From: Candidatus Izemoplasma sp.
GTDB taxonomy: Bacteria; Bacillota_I; Bacilli_A; Izemoplasmatales; Izemoplasmataceae
Reading direction: 5' to 3'
Assembly: GCA_007116205.1 (NCBI GenBank)
Contig: SKIY01000087.1
Span: forward strand, 1 to 9,779
DNA length: 9,779 bases
In this document: positions 1 to 6,776 of the stretch, piece after piece
Numbering within the stretch: the stretch's first letter is position 1
Layout of the letters: every line of letters begins with the position of its first letter
Program-made: the position numbers and the translations under genes
The notes under the pieces: generated by a model
Told to the model about the DNA's origin: nothing
What the model saw: only the letters and a program-made list of their open reading frames with translations
Databases searched by the model: none

Positions 1-564
1 AACCATTGCTACAACGACTAACGTATATAAATCAATTCGCTCATCTCGCAGCATAACACTGCGTTCAAAACCAAAAAAGAAATTGATGCTGAGAATTCGT
101 CGTAGATTACCATAATTGAATATCTCAAAAGTTTCTATTAATCGAATCGTAATATGACCAATGAATAATGTTGCAATACCTAAATATATACCTTCCATTT
201 TAAGCGATAAAATACCGATTAATAATCCGAGTACACCCGAGATAATGATTGCTATAATAGCAGAGATGATAAATGATAACTCATAATCCACCATAAAGAT
301 ATACATGATATGCGTCGTAACACCCATAAATGCCGCAGTACTTAACGAGACTAGTCCACTAAAGCCTAGTAATAAGTTTAGACCCAAAGCCACAACGGCG
401 TAAATAATTACTTCAGCGAGAATATTAATATCCGTATGTGACGACCCAGCCACAACAATACGTCCAATCAAGACCAATCCAACACCAACAATAATAAAGT
501 GTAGCTGTGGTGTTTTTCTCACATGAGAAATAATCTTTTTGATAACATTTTTAAGTTTTTTCAT
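1..564 (-). CDS. livM: Liv-type ABC transporter permease LivM (partial, 3' end beyond left edge)
   Basis: Inner-membrane permease subunit of a branched-chain amino acid (HAAT/Liv) family ABC importer. The ATG is at 564-562, after the ribosome-binding sequence AGGTGAAG that overlaps the livH stop. The first 188 codons are open to the window edge; family members are about 300-350 residues, so the C-terminal 40% or so is missing. A basic N-terminus is followed by hydrophobic helices at about 22-40, 48-67, 72-92 and 97-120. Family signatures are ALGLNLLLGFSG (59-70, matching the LivM ALGLNLLLGYAG block), SLSTAAFMG (73-81) and KMEGIYLGIATL (122-133). The T-G-G-x-x-G stretch that usually follows the last block is not visible; FNYGNLRRILSI stands there, which may mean a different substrate. 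It is last in the visible operon. The ATPases (livG, livF) and binding protein would be expected further left. The family is clear; the cargo is not. Confidence 0.88.
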   Translation of the reverse strand, partial: MKKLKNVIKKIISHVRKTPQLHFIIVGVGLVLIGRIVVAGSSHTDINILAEVIIYAVVALGLNLLLGFSGLVSLSTAAFMGVTTHIMYIFMVDYELSFIISAIIAIIISGVLGLLIGILSLKMEGIYLGIATLFIGHITIRLIETFEIFNYGNLRRILSINFFFGFERSVMLRDERIDLYTLVVVAMV

Positions 565-572
565 AACTTCAC

Positions 573-1481
573 CTAAGCCTTTCTAACCGGCTGTTTACCA
601 AATAGACCGAATGGCTTAAAGTATAATATAACCAAAACTAATGTATAAATTATTATTTCAGAAAATATTGCACTCATCCGCATCTGGCTAAACAAAAATG
701 CACCTAGACTAATGGCGAATCCTAGCAAAAAAGCAGCGATAACAGGGCCGAAAAAGGTATTAAATCCTCCAAATACAGCAGCAAAGAATGCACTAATCTG
801 AACGCCCAGTAATAAGTTTACATCAATTCCAGGTCTTGGAGCTAAAGCAATCCCTGCAATGGCTGCTAACACAGCTGCAATCGCCCATGAAAACATAGTT
901 ATTGTTTTAGTAGGAACGCCCATAAGTCTCGCGATCGGCTCATTTGAAGCTGTTGCTCTAGTTGCCAGTCCCCACTTAGTATTTTGAATGATATAAAAAA
1001 TAATTGCCATTAAAAACAATGTTAATCCAAAAATAAACAATGTATTCAAGCCTACACGTGCCCCAAAAACACTATATTCAGCAGTGAAAAATGGCTCAGG
1101 TTTTATTGTTACTGATGGGAATACATCGTTTAATATTCCTATTGAGGAGTTCATAATCCCTACTAGGATCAGAATTATTCCGAGTGTCAATATTTGCTTA
1201 GACACAGGATTTGCTTTTGCCGCAGGTCGTATAAAGAGCTTATCTATAATAACACCTGTAATAAATGCCGTAACCACAGCAATTAGCATTGAAGTCCACA
1301 CACTAAGTCCAACATTCATGGAAAAGTAAGCAGCAATATAAGCATTAAAGGTTCCAATTGTTCCTTGGGCAAAGTTTGTTGCTTTACTTGTTCTGAATAT
1401 TAAGACAATACCCAATGTCGCTAGTGCTACTATACTACCTAAACGCAAACTATTTAAAAGTACTTGAATGATGTTTGCCAT
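573..1481 (-). CDS. livH: Liv-type ABC transporter permease LivH
   Basis: Partner permease of LivM; the two form the transmembrane channel of a Liv-family importer. The 302 residues match the usual 290-310. Visible signatures are the N-terminal GSIVALATLGIVLIFR (15-30) and NFAQGTIG (36-43), the cytoplasmic ATPase-contact loop WGLATRATASNEPIARLMGVP (170-190), and the C-terminal FGGFNTFFGPVIAAFLLG (237-254). The whole protein is hydrophobic with roughly eight membrane helices. The ATG shares one base with the TAA of the upstream condensing-enzyme gene (TAATG), and a strong site GGGGTGA lies 7 bases ahead, so translation is probably coupled. livM starts 8 bases after its stop. Lying directly downstream of thiolase, FabG and KAS III-like genes suggests it imports an organic acid feeding those enzymes rather than leucine, isoleucine or valine; that is inference from context. 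Confidence 0.93.
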   Translation of the reverse strand: MANIIQVLLNSLRLGSIVALATLGIVLIFRTSKATNFAQGTIGTFNAYIAAYFSMNVGLSVWTSMLIAVVTAFITGVIIDKLFIRPAAKANPVSKQILTLGIILILVGIMNSSIGILNDVFPSVTIKPEPFFTAEYSVFGARVGLNTLFIFGLTLFLMAIIFYIIQNTKWGLATRATASNEPIARLMGVPTKTITMFSWAIAAVLAAIAGIALAPRPGIDVNLLLGVQISAFFAAVFGGFNTFFGPVIAAFLLGFAISLGAFLFSQMRMSAIFSEIIIYTLVLVILYFKPFGLFGKQPVRKA

Positions 1482-2509
1482 TAAAATTCACCCCATTGGA
1501 TTATTGATGCACCCCATACATAACCTATCCCAGCTGCAATCATACATATCGTTGAACCATCTTTAATTTTTTGTTGCTGCAACCCTAAATGCAATGAAAG
1601 AATTTGATCAATTTGTCCGATATGTCCATAATCTTCTAAATAAATCGTTTGGTTTTCATTTAATCCCAAAGTTTCTAGCATCGCTTTATGTCCAGAACGC
1701 TTAATATGTAATATGGCTAAATAATCGATATCAGAACGTTTCTTTTGTGATTTTTCTAACGCTTGATCAATACACTTAAACCAGTTATCCATCGATACCG
1801 CATTAAGGCGCGATTTCATCTTTTCTGGTTCCATCAATTTTAAAGATTTATACGCAACATCAAGATTATCTTTATTAATAGGCGTTGCCGTACCACCTAT
1901 TTCTACCCCTGCTGTTCTTGCCAATGAACCATCACTAATAATGTGTGAACCAAGCAAAATATTTTTTCCGTAATTTTTCTTTAAAATAAGTGCGCCTGCT
2001 CCCGCGGATAAATTGTACATCATCGACATATACTTATCGCTAAAATCTACAAAATCACCATTTCGGTAGCCACCAACAATCATAATCGTATCAATCTCAT
2101 CATCGGCAATTAACATAGCTTTCGCCATTTTTAGCGCGCTAACGCCAGTCGAACAACGATTTTGTAAATCAATACCCCAAGCATTAGTTGCACCAATTTT
2201 ACCTTGTACATATAAAGCAGTTGTCGTTAAAGGATACTCTTTCCACTCTTCGCCTATCGACAAAATAACATCAATTGAAAGCGGATCGATGCCCGTATTT
2301 TTAAGGGCATCAACCGCTGCATAGTAAGCCATTTCTTGTGTACCATCAGTATTTGAAGGTACATATATTTTATGTATACCGAGTTTCTCAACCACAGCAT
2401 CTTCTGTCCATATGCCATTGGTTTTTGACGCAATCGTTTTTGCATCTAAGGTTTCTTTTGGTAAATACACCCCTGTACCAACAACACCTACATGTGTATG
2501 TTTGGACAT
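1481..2509 (-). CDS. KAS III-like thiolase-fold condensing enzyme with altered active site
   Basis: Thiolase-superfamily protein of 342 residues, close to FabH in length and layout, probably acting on an acyl-CoA or acyl-ACP thioester in the cytosol. The N-terminal GVVGTGVYLPKE (8-19) and the nucleophile Cys119 in NRCSTGVSAL are clear, as is the C-terminal GIGYVWGASIIQWG (327-340). FabH uses Cys-His-Asn. Here His268 sits in LHIKRSG instead of the HQAN motif, and the expected Asn of the YGN motif is His296 in YGHIGQIDQ. A Glu (E88, in SIGEEWKEY) lies where HMG-CoA synthases carry their catalytic Glu, by my alignment by eye. The start has AGGAGTGA 6 bases ahead, 14 bases after the fabG stop. 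It sits between FabG and LivH, so it belongs to the acyl-thioester operon. Database names would probably be '3-oxoacyl-ACP synthase'; de novo fatty acid synthesis is unlikely as its job because no ACP or fab cluster is present. Confidence 0.82.
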   Translation of the reverse strand: MSKHTHVGVVGTGVYLPKETLDAKTIASKTNGIWTEDAVVEKLGIHKIYVPSNTDGTQEMAYYAAVDALKNTGIDPLSIDVILSIGEEWKEYPLTTTALYVQGKIGATNAWGIDLQNRCSTGVSALKMAKAMLIADDEIDTIMIVGGYRNGDFVDFSDKYMSMMYNLSAGAGALILKKNYGKNILLGSHIISDGSLARTAGVEIGGTATPINKDNLDVAYKSLKLMEPEKMKSRLNAVSMDNWFKCIDQALEKSQKKRSDIDYLAILHIKRSGHKAMLETLGLNENQTIYLEDYGHIGQIDQILSLHLGLQQQKIKDGSTICMIAAGIGYVWGASIIQWGEF

Positions 2510-2523
2510 GTTATCACTCCTAA

Positions 2524-3243
2524 TTAAAGTCTCATTCCACCGTTTACACTTAATACATGTCCAGTAACATAACTTGATTCATCGCTTGCTAAAAACAATG
2601 CTGCATTCGCAATTTCAATTGGCTCTCCAAGACGCTTAAGCATTGTCATAGACGCAAATTGTTTTAATAAATCTTCTGGAACTGTTTTTAAAATATCGGT
2701 CATAATATATCCTGGCGCAATCGCATTTACTCGCACAGGAACACCTTTACGCGCAAATTCTTTAGCCCATGTTTTCGCAAGCCCAATCACCCCAGCTTTT
2801 GTAGCTGCATAATTAGCTTGTCCAATGTTTCCATATTCCCCAACAACACTGGAAATATTAATGATTGAACCGCCACCAATGGTTTCCATTTGAGGTCCAA
2901 TTAAACGGGTAAGATTAAAAACCCCTTTTAAGTTAACCTGCATAACTAAATCCCATTGATCATCCGTCATTTTACGCGTCATCGCATCACGTGTAATTCC
3001 GGCATTATTAACTAAAATATCAATTTGACCATGTTTTTCTATGACAGCATCAAAAAACGCTTTACATGCTTCTGTATCCGTAACATTTAAAACAAACCCT
3101 TCAACACCATCATGTTTAAAATCAAGTTCTTGCATATCGACAGCAATAACTTTAGCACCTTGATCTGCAAAACGCGTTGCCATCGCTTTTCCTAAACCTT
3201 GAGCGCCACCTGTAATAACAGCTACTTTATTTTCTAAACGCAT
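2524..3243 (-). CDS. fabG: FabG-type short-chain dehydrogenase (3-oxoacyl/3-hydroxyacyl oxidoreductase)
   Basis: Classical SDR of 239 residues (family about 245) that interconverts 3-oxoacyl and 3-hydroxyacyl thioesters. The Rossmann glycine motif TGGAQGLG is at 11-18, NNAG at 79-82, structural Asn104 in VNLKG, catalytic Ser132, Tyr145 and Lys149 (YAATK), then APGYIMT (176-182) and a VNGG C-terminus (233-236). Asp36 ends the second beta strand (VIAVD), which in this family usually favours NAD(H) over NADP(H); that fits an oxidative, degradative role better than fatty acid synthesis. I chose ATG 3243 over an upstream in-frame ATG at 3300 because GGAGGT lies 6 bases before it and the protein begins at the canonical RLENKVAVITGG; the longer form would add 19 residues overlapping the thiolase gene. 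It starts 2 bases after the thiolase stop. It could equally be a PhaB-like acetoacetyl-CoA reductase. Confidence 0.93.
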   Translation of the reverse strand: MRLENKVAVITGGAQGLGKAMATRFADQGAKVIAVDMQELDFKHDGVEGFVLNVTDTEACKAFFDAVIEKHGQIDILVNNAGITRDAMTRKMTDDQWDLVMQVNLKGVFNLTRLIGPQMETIGGGSIINISSVVGEYGNIGQANYAATKAGVIGLAKTWAKEFARKGVPVRVNAIAPGYIMTDILKTVPEDLLKQFASMTMLKRLGEPIEIANAALFLASDESSYVTGHVLSVNGGMRL

Positions 3244-3245
3244 AT

Positions 3246-4457
3246 CTATACCTCCAAATTTTTTAATATAATTGCCGTACCCATACCGCCACCAATACAT
3301 AATGAGGCAAGTCCATAGGTAATATTTTGTTTACGCATTTCATGCAATAAAGTCACAGCAATACGATTACCACTTGCACCAACAGGATGCCCTAATGCAA
3401 TCGCACCACCATTAACATTTGTTTTTTCTAACATGTCATCTACACTTACTTTAAACGCTGCTTCTAACTCGTGTAAAACCCCAAGCCCTTGTGCAGCAAA
3501 GGCTTCATTCAGTTCAAACAATTTAATATCATTAAAATCAATATCCGCATGTAGTAAAGCTTTTTTTATCGCTGGAACAGGGCCTAATCCCATGTAATTA
3601 GGATCCACGCCACCTTGTCCGATACCAACTATTTCAGCCAATGGTTTTAAGTTGTACTGCTTAACAGCCGCTTCACTCGCAATCATCATAAAGCTCGCAC
3701 CATCATTAATTCCAGATGCATTTCCAGCAGTTACAGTACCATCTTTTTTAAATGCTGGCCGTAACTTACCAAGTTTTTCTATCGTTGTATTACGGTTTGG
3801 ATACTCATCCGTATCAAAAACAAAATCACCTTTACGACTCGAAATAGTAATCGGGACAATTTCATCTTTAAAACGCCCTGCATCTACTGCTTTAATCGCG
3901 CGTGTTTGTGAAGTTATCGCGAGTTCATCTTGTGCTTCACGACTAATGTTATATTTTTCTACAATATTTTCTGCAGTAATGCCCATGTGTATTGGATTAA
4001 ATGCATCCATTAAAGCATCATCAATCATATGATCTTTCACCGTAAAGCCACCCAACTTCATCCCCTTACGCGTACGATCAGGTAAGATAAATGGCGCTTT
4101 TGACATTGATTCAGTTCCGCCAGCAATAACAATATTACTCATACCAGCTTGAATGCTTACAAACGCATTCATGACTGTCTTCATACCAGAACCACAAACC
4201 ATATTCACCGTATACGCCGGAATGGTTTCCGGAATCCCCGCATGAATTGATACCTGTCTTGCGATACCTTGTCCAAGTCCTGCTGGTAAAATATTCCCCA
4301 CAATAACTTCATCAATCGCTTTCCCTGGTACTTCTGTTTCTTCTAAAATGGTTTTAACAACGGTTGCTGCATACGTTGCCGGGTGTAAATCACTTAGCGT
4401 CCCTAAAAAAGACCCGATCGGTGTACGCTTTGCTGAAACGATATAAACTTTTTCCAT
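3246..4457 (-). CDS. Thiolase (acetyl-CoA C-acetyltransferase type)
   Basis: Makes or cleaves 3-ketoacyl-CoA with CoA/acetyl-CoA, the last step of beta-oxidation or the first step of acetoacetyl-CoA formation. The 403 residues are slightly longer than the usual 390. The start SAKRTPIGSFLG (8-19), nucleophile Cys88 in NMVCGSG, the short-chain-type HMG (157-159), NEAFAAQ (317-323), His356 in GHPVGASG and the second Cys387 in CIGGGMG are all present, so the enzyme should be active. ATG 4457 is preferred over an in-frame ATG at 4484 because AGTGGAGGT lies 4-5 bases upstream and the protein then begins MEKVYIVSAKRTP as the family does. It is first in the operon, about 107 bases after the predicted transcription start, with fabG following at 2 bases. 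HMG-containing sequences are generally the biosynthetic/short-chain class, so direction and chain length remain open. Neither acyl-CoA dehydrogenase nor enoyl-CoA hydratase lies in the window. Confidence 0.95.
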   Translation of the reverse strand: MEKVYIVSAKRTPIGSFLGTLSDLHPATYAATVVKTILEETEVPGKAIDEVIVGNILPAGLGQGIARQVSIHAGIPETIPAYTVNMVCGSGMKTVMNAFVSIQAGMSNIVIAGGTESMSKAPFILPDRTRKGMKLGGFTVKDHMIDDALMDAFNPIHMGITAENIVEKYNISREAQDELAITSQTRAIKAVDAGRFKDEIVPITISSRKGDFVFDTDEYPNRNTTIEKLGKLRPAFKKDGTVTAGNASGINDGASFMMIASEAAVKQYNLKPLAEIVGIGQGGVDPNYMGLGPVPAIKKALLHADIDFNDIKLFELNEAFAAQGLGVLHELEAAFKVSVDDMLEKTNVNGGAIALGHPVGASGNRIAVTLLHEMRKQNITYGLASLCIGGGMGTAIILKNLEV

Positions 4458-4524
4458 ATTGACCTCCACTATATTTTTTTGCAAGAGTCCTTGCTTTATT
4501 AAAGAAACTCAATTATACTAAAAG

Positions 4525-4542
4525 TGAATTTGTATTCATAAA
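4525..4542. promoter_or_regulatory. FadR-box-like operator 2 (weaker)
   Basis: A second inverted repeat, TGAAT-TTGT-ATTCA, fits the same consensus at about 13 of 18 positions when aligned TGAATTTGTATTCATAAA. Its centre is 19 bases from that of operator 1, so two dimers could sit side by side, offset by somewhat less than two helical turns. It is less similar than operator 1 and could be a chance AT-rich palindrome. Confidence 0.45.
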
Positions 4543-4543
4543 C

Positions 4544-4561
4544 TGAATGACCATTCATTTT
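4544..4561. promoter_or_regulatory. FadR-box-like operator 1
   Basis: The 18-mer TGAATGACCATTCATTTT has arms AATGA and TCATT around a 4-base centre. It agrees at about 15 of 18 positions with the Bacillus subtilis FadR consensus TGAATGAMTANTCATTCA, as I recall it. It lies at about +3 to +20 of the predicted operon transcript, a classical place for a repressor to block initiation or clearance, and also beneath the likely tetR promoter, so the adjacent TetR protein is the natural ligand and may repress itself too. Confidence 0.7.
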
Positions 4562-4570
4562 ATATATATT

Positions 4571-4599
4571 ATTTTAGCATAAAGCGCTTACACTGTCAA
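4571..4599 (-). promoter_or_regulatory. Strong sigma-A-type promoter of the thiolase-fabG-KAS-liv operon
   Basis: Read on the minus strand there is a perfect -35 TTGACA (4599-4594), a 17-base spacer and a -10 TAAAAT (4576-4571) preceded by TG at the extended -10 position. The predicted start is near 4564, giving a leader of about 107 bases before the thiolase ATG. The -35 begins only 27 bases from the tetR start, so the divergent regulatory region is very compact. The match is seen in the sequence; activity is inferred. Confidence 0.78.
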
Positions 4600-4625
4600 A
4601 CAAAAGAATGCGAGGTGCGATCAAA

Positions 4626-5225
4626 ATGAAAACCCTAATAAAAGAACCCCTTACTAGAAACGCTAAAAACACTTTTAACATGATTATTGAATCCGCGATT
4701 GACCTATTTTATAAAAACGGTTACCACGGCACAACGGTTAATAATATTACACAAGATGCCGGTATTGCCGCAGGCACTTTTTATCTTTACTTTCCAAGCA
4801 AGCTGAGCCTTTATAAACATATCCTTATTATGTTTTCTCACAACATTCGAAAAACCATTGCCGCAAACGTCTCAGAAAAAACTTCGCGTTACGAAAAAGA
4901 ACGTGAAGGAATTAAGTCATTCATTATGCTTGCAAAAGAAAACCCCCAAATGTATAACATCATCTGGGAGTCACTATATATTGATCGAGCATTGTTTAAA
5001 GACTATTATGAATCATTTGCAAACAGATATATTAGAGGACTAGATCAGTCCGTCAGCAACAAAGAAATTCGTGAAATTGATACCGAAGTCGTCAGTTACA
5101 TATTAATGGGGATTACAAACTTTATCGGCTTAAAAGTCGTCTTGAACTTAGGCAAAAACAATGACGATATCGATCATATTGTCGATGTGGTTATGGATTT
5201 AATAAAACATGGGTTATTCACATAA
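4626..5225 (+). CDS. TetR/AcrR-family repressor, FadR-like
   Basis: A 199-residue DNA-binding repressor, normal length for TetR regulators. The N-terminal helix-turn-helix spans about 22-58, with NGYHGTTVNNITQDAGIAAG and FYLYFPSK. The recognition region AGIAAGTFYLYF is close to that of B. subtilis FadR (AGVADGTIYLYF, from memory), which binds acyl-CoA and controls beta-oxidation genes. The C-terminal half is the variable ligand/dimer domain, with an aromatic-rich stretch at about 108-130. An in-frame ATG at 4608 would add six residues, but GAGGTG at 4612-4617 is correctly spaced only for 4626. A -10-like TATTAT (4567-4572) could serve it, without a good -35. It is divergent from the thiolase operon and separated from it by FadR-like boxes, so it very likely represses that operon and is released by an acyl-CoA or the imported acid derivative. 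The ligand is inferred. Confidence 0.88.
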   Translation: MKTLIKEPLTRNAKNTFNMIIESAIDLFYKNGYHGTTVNNITQDAGIAAGTFYLYFPSKLSLYKHILIMFSHNIRKTIAANVSEKTSRYEKEREGIKSFIMLAKENPQMYNIIWESLYIDRALFKDYYESFANRYIRGLDQSVSNKEIREIDTEVVSYILMGITNFIGLKVVLNLGKNNDDIDHIVDVVMDLIKHGLFT

Positions 5226-5250
5226 AAAGGTGCTTGCGCACCTTTTTTTT
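5224..5250. terminator. Bidirectional intrinsic terminator between tetR and the MATE gene
   Basis: Stem GGTGC (5229-5233) and GCACC (5238-5242) with loop TTGC, extended by A5/T5 pairing on the outside and ending in an eight-T tract on the plus strand. On the minus strand the same hairpin is followed by five T. The T tract overlaps the MATE stop codon (5251-5249), so one hairpin serves both convergent genes. Confidence 0.88.
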
Positions 5251-6664
5251 ATGCAGAAGATTTAATTTGCATCGGTTTTGTAAATGGTTGATTAATATCA
5301 ACTTTCGGTTTAAAATCGATGCGTAAATATAACAAATATCCAAATAAAGCAATAATAATATTACTAACCAATACCGCATACCAAATACCACTACTACCCA
5401 AGTCGGTAAACTCTCGCATTAACAGCACTAAAGGAATTCGAATAATCCACAACCGGGTGACCGAGATAATAAATGAGTAATGGGTATTCCCTGTTCCATT
5501 ATACATGCCCATAAAGGATTGAAAGACACCCATAAGTGGTAATCCAATCAAAATATAAAACATATATTCACTTGCAAGTGCTAAGGTAGAAGGATCATCC
5601 ACAATAAATATTCCTGCTAAAGCTTCCCGCACAAACATTAAAAACGCGGAGCCAACAGCCATCGTTAGAAAAGACAAAATCATTGCTTTGCGAAACGTAA
5701 GTCGCGCACGTTCTGGATTTTGAGCACCAATATTTTGTCCAATATAAGCACTCAATACCCCACCAATCGCCATAACAGGATGTAATATGATAGACATAAT
5801 GCGGTTTCCAACGCTAAATGCCGCAACGGTTTCTGGCCCATAGCCGTAAATAACCCCATTCATGACACCGAATCCAATCGCCGTAATCGCCTGCCCAAGT
5901 GAGGCCGGTACAGCTGTACGAATAATATCTCTTGCAACTCCAATTTCAAGCCGCATCAATGGAATAGAAACTGTAATTCCGTTTTTAGCAAAAAATAGTC
6001 CATAAAGCGCCACCGGCATGACTATCCCATTCGCAAGTAGCGTAGCCCATGCAGCGCCTGGAACTCCTAAGTCAAACACAGTTATAAAAATCGGTGATAA
6101 AATCGTATTTAAAACAATCGCCGTACCACTAACAAGTACCGGTGAAACCGTATCGCCACTGGCTTGACGAATTGCAAGATAACTAAAAAACATAAATAAC
6201 AGCGGTAGTTCAAACGAGCGTATTTGTAAATAACGAACACTGTTTTCAAATATAAATGTGCCAGTTTCAACGCCCATAGCGCGTATAATAAATGGCGCCC
6301 CTACATATGAAACAAGATTTAAAATAACACCTAAAAGCAAAGAAAGCACTAAAAGTTGCGAAGCATAACGCTTCGCATCTTGTTTTTGATTTGAACCGAC
6401 AAACTGACTTATTAAAGCCGTTCCAGCAATACTCAGCCCCATCCCCAAAGAGAAAAAGGTGAACACCACCGGGAAAGTTAACTGTATAGATGCTACTGCT
6501 TCAGTTCCAACTGATGGAATGCGACCAACAAAAAACATATCCACGATATCGTGGAATGTCTTCAAAAAATTGTTCAACATTAAAGGAATTGCTAAAATAA
6601 TCAAACCTTTATATATGTTAGAATCCTTTAATATAAGATATCTTTTCCGATCATCCGCAGTCAT
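5249..6664 (-). CDS. MATE-family multidrug/cation efflux transporter
   Basis: Twelve-helix membrane antiporter that exports drugs or cationic metabolites using a sodium or proton gradient. The 471 residues fit the family (about 440-470). The first helix carries the typical FHDIVDMFFVGR (37-48). The internal two-fold repeat of MATE proteins shows in the matching segments ALISQFVGSNQKQDAKRYA in the first half and GVLSAYIGQNIGAQNPERAR in the second. A QASGDT-like loop (QASGDTVSP) and GMYNGTGNTHYS are also typical. The hydrophilic C-terminal tail (about 20 residues) is unremarkable. The start ATG 6664 has GGAG 9 bases ahead. It is a lone gene between two terminators, convergent with tetR, and nothing links it to the acyl operon except adjacency. 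The substrate cannot be read from sequence. Confidence 0.93.
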   Translation of the reverse strand: MTADDRKRYLILKDSNIYKGLIILAIPLMLNNFLKTFHDIVDMFFVGRIPSVGTEAVASIQLTFPVVFTFFSLGMGLSIAGTALISQFVGSNQKQDAKRYASQLLVLSLLLGVILNLVSYVGAPFIIRAMGVETGTFIFENSVRYLQIRSFELPLLFMFFSYLAIRQASGDTVSPVLVSGTAIVLNTILSPIFITVFDLGVPGAAWATLLANGIVMPVALYGLFFAKNGITVSIPLMRLEIGVARDIIRTAVPASLGQAITAIGFGVMNGVIYGYGPETVAAFSVGNRIMSIILHPVMAIGGVLSAYIGQNIGAQNPERARLTFRKAMILSFLTMAVGSAFLMFVREALAGIFIVDDPSTLALASEYMFYILIGLPLMGVFQSFMGMYNGTGNTHYSFIISVTRLWIIRIPLVLLMREFTDLGSSGIWYAVLVSNIIIALFGYLLYLRIDFKPKVDINQPFTKPMQIKSSA

Positions 6665-6683
6665 AAAATCACGCTCCGAAAAG

Positions 6684-6726
6684 ATTATATCACAATTTTA
6701 TTTATTTAGTTAGACTTTGCCTAACT
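6684..6726 (-). promoter_or_regulatory. Probable MATE-gene promoter region with inverted repeat
   Basis: On the minus strand TAGGCA (6723-6718), a 17-base spacer and TAAAAT (6700-6695) make a moderate promoter with start near 6688 and a leader of about 24 bases. A second -10-like TATAAT (6689-6684) with TG ahead lies too close to the ribosome-binding site to be favoured. The inverted repeat AGTTAG-N7-CTAACT (6708-6726) overlaps the -35 and could be a regulator site. Confidence 0.4.
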
Positions 6727-6732
6727 TTTTTT

Positions 6733-6776
6733 AAAAAAATAAAAATGGTCCAAAACTTATTCAGGTTTTGGACCAT
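6733..6776 (-). terminator. Intrinsic terminator overlapping the methyltransferase stop codon
   Basis: Read on the minus strand, the perfect 12-base arms ATGGTCCAAAAC (6776-6765) and GTTTTGGACCAT (6756-6745) enclose an 8-base loop that contains most of the junction with the TAA stop (6759-6757). A T-rich tail (TTTTATTTTTTT) follows. The upstream arm encodes the last residues of the methyltransferase (Y-G-P-K-P), so the terminator is part coding sequence. Confidence 0.88.

Noticed and set aside
1084..1329. 81-codon plus-strand open frame inside livH
   Set aside because: Antisense shadow of a well-conserved permease gene; no ribosome-binding site and no recognisable protein.
3652..4032. 126-codon plus-strand open frame opposite the thiolase gene
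   Set aside because: Shadow of a clear thiolase coding sequence with all catalytic motifs; no independent start signal.
1481..4457. Possibility that thiolase, FabG and KAS III-like genes form a fatty-acid-synthesis or polyhydroxybutyrate cluster
   Set aside because: No ACP, FabD/FabF/FabZ or PhaC in the window, and the regulator/operator pair looks FadR-like. Not excluded, since the operon continues past the left edge.
4481..4494. Small hairpin GCAAG-AGTC-CTTGC in the thiolase leader
   Set aside because: Only five pairs, and on the transcribed strand it is followed by A residues, not T, so it is not a terminator or attenuator I can support.
4608..4625. Upstream ATG giving a six-residue longer TetR protein
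   Set aside because: No Shine-Dalgarno sequence precedes it, whereas GAGGTG lies 8 bases before ATG 4626.
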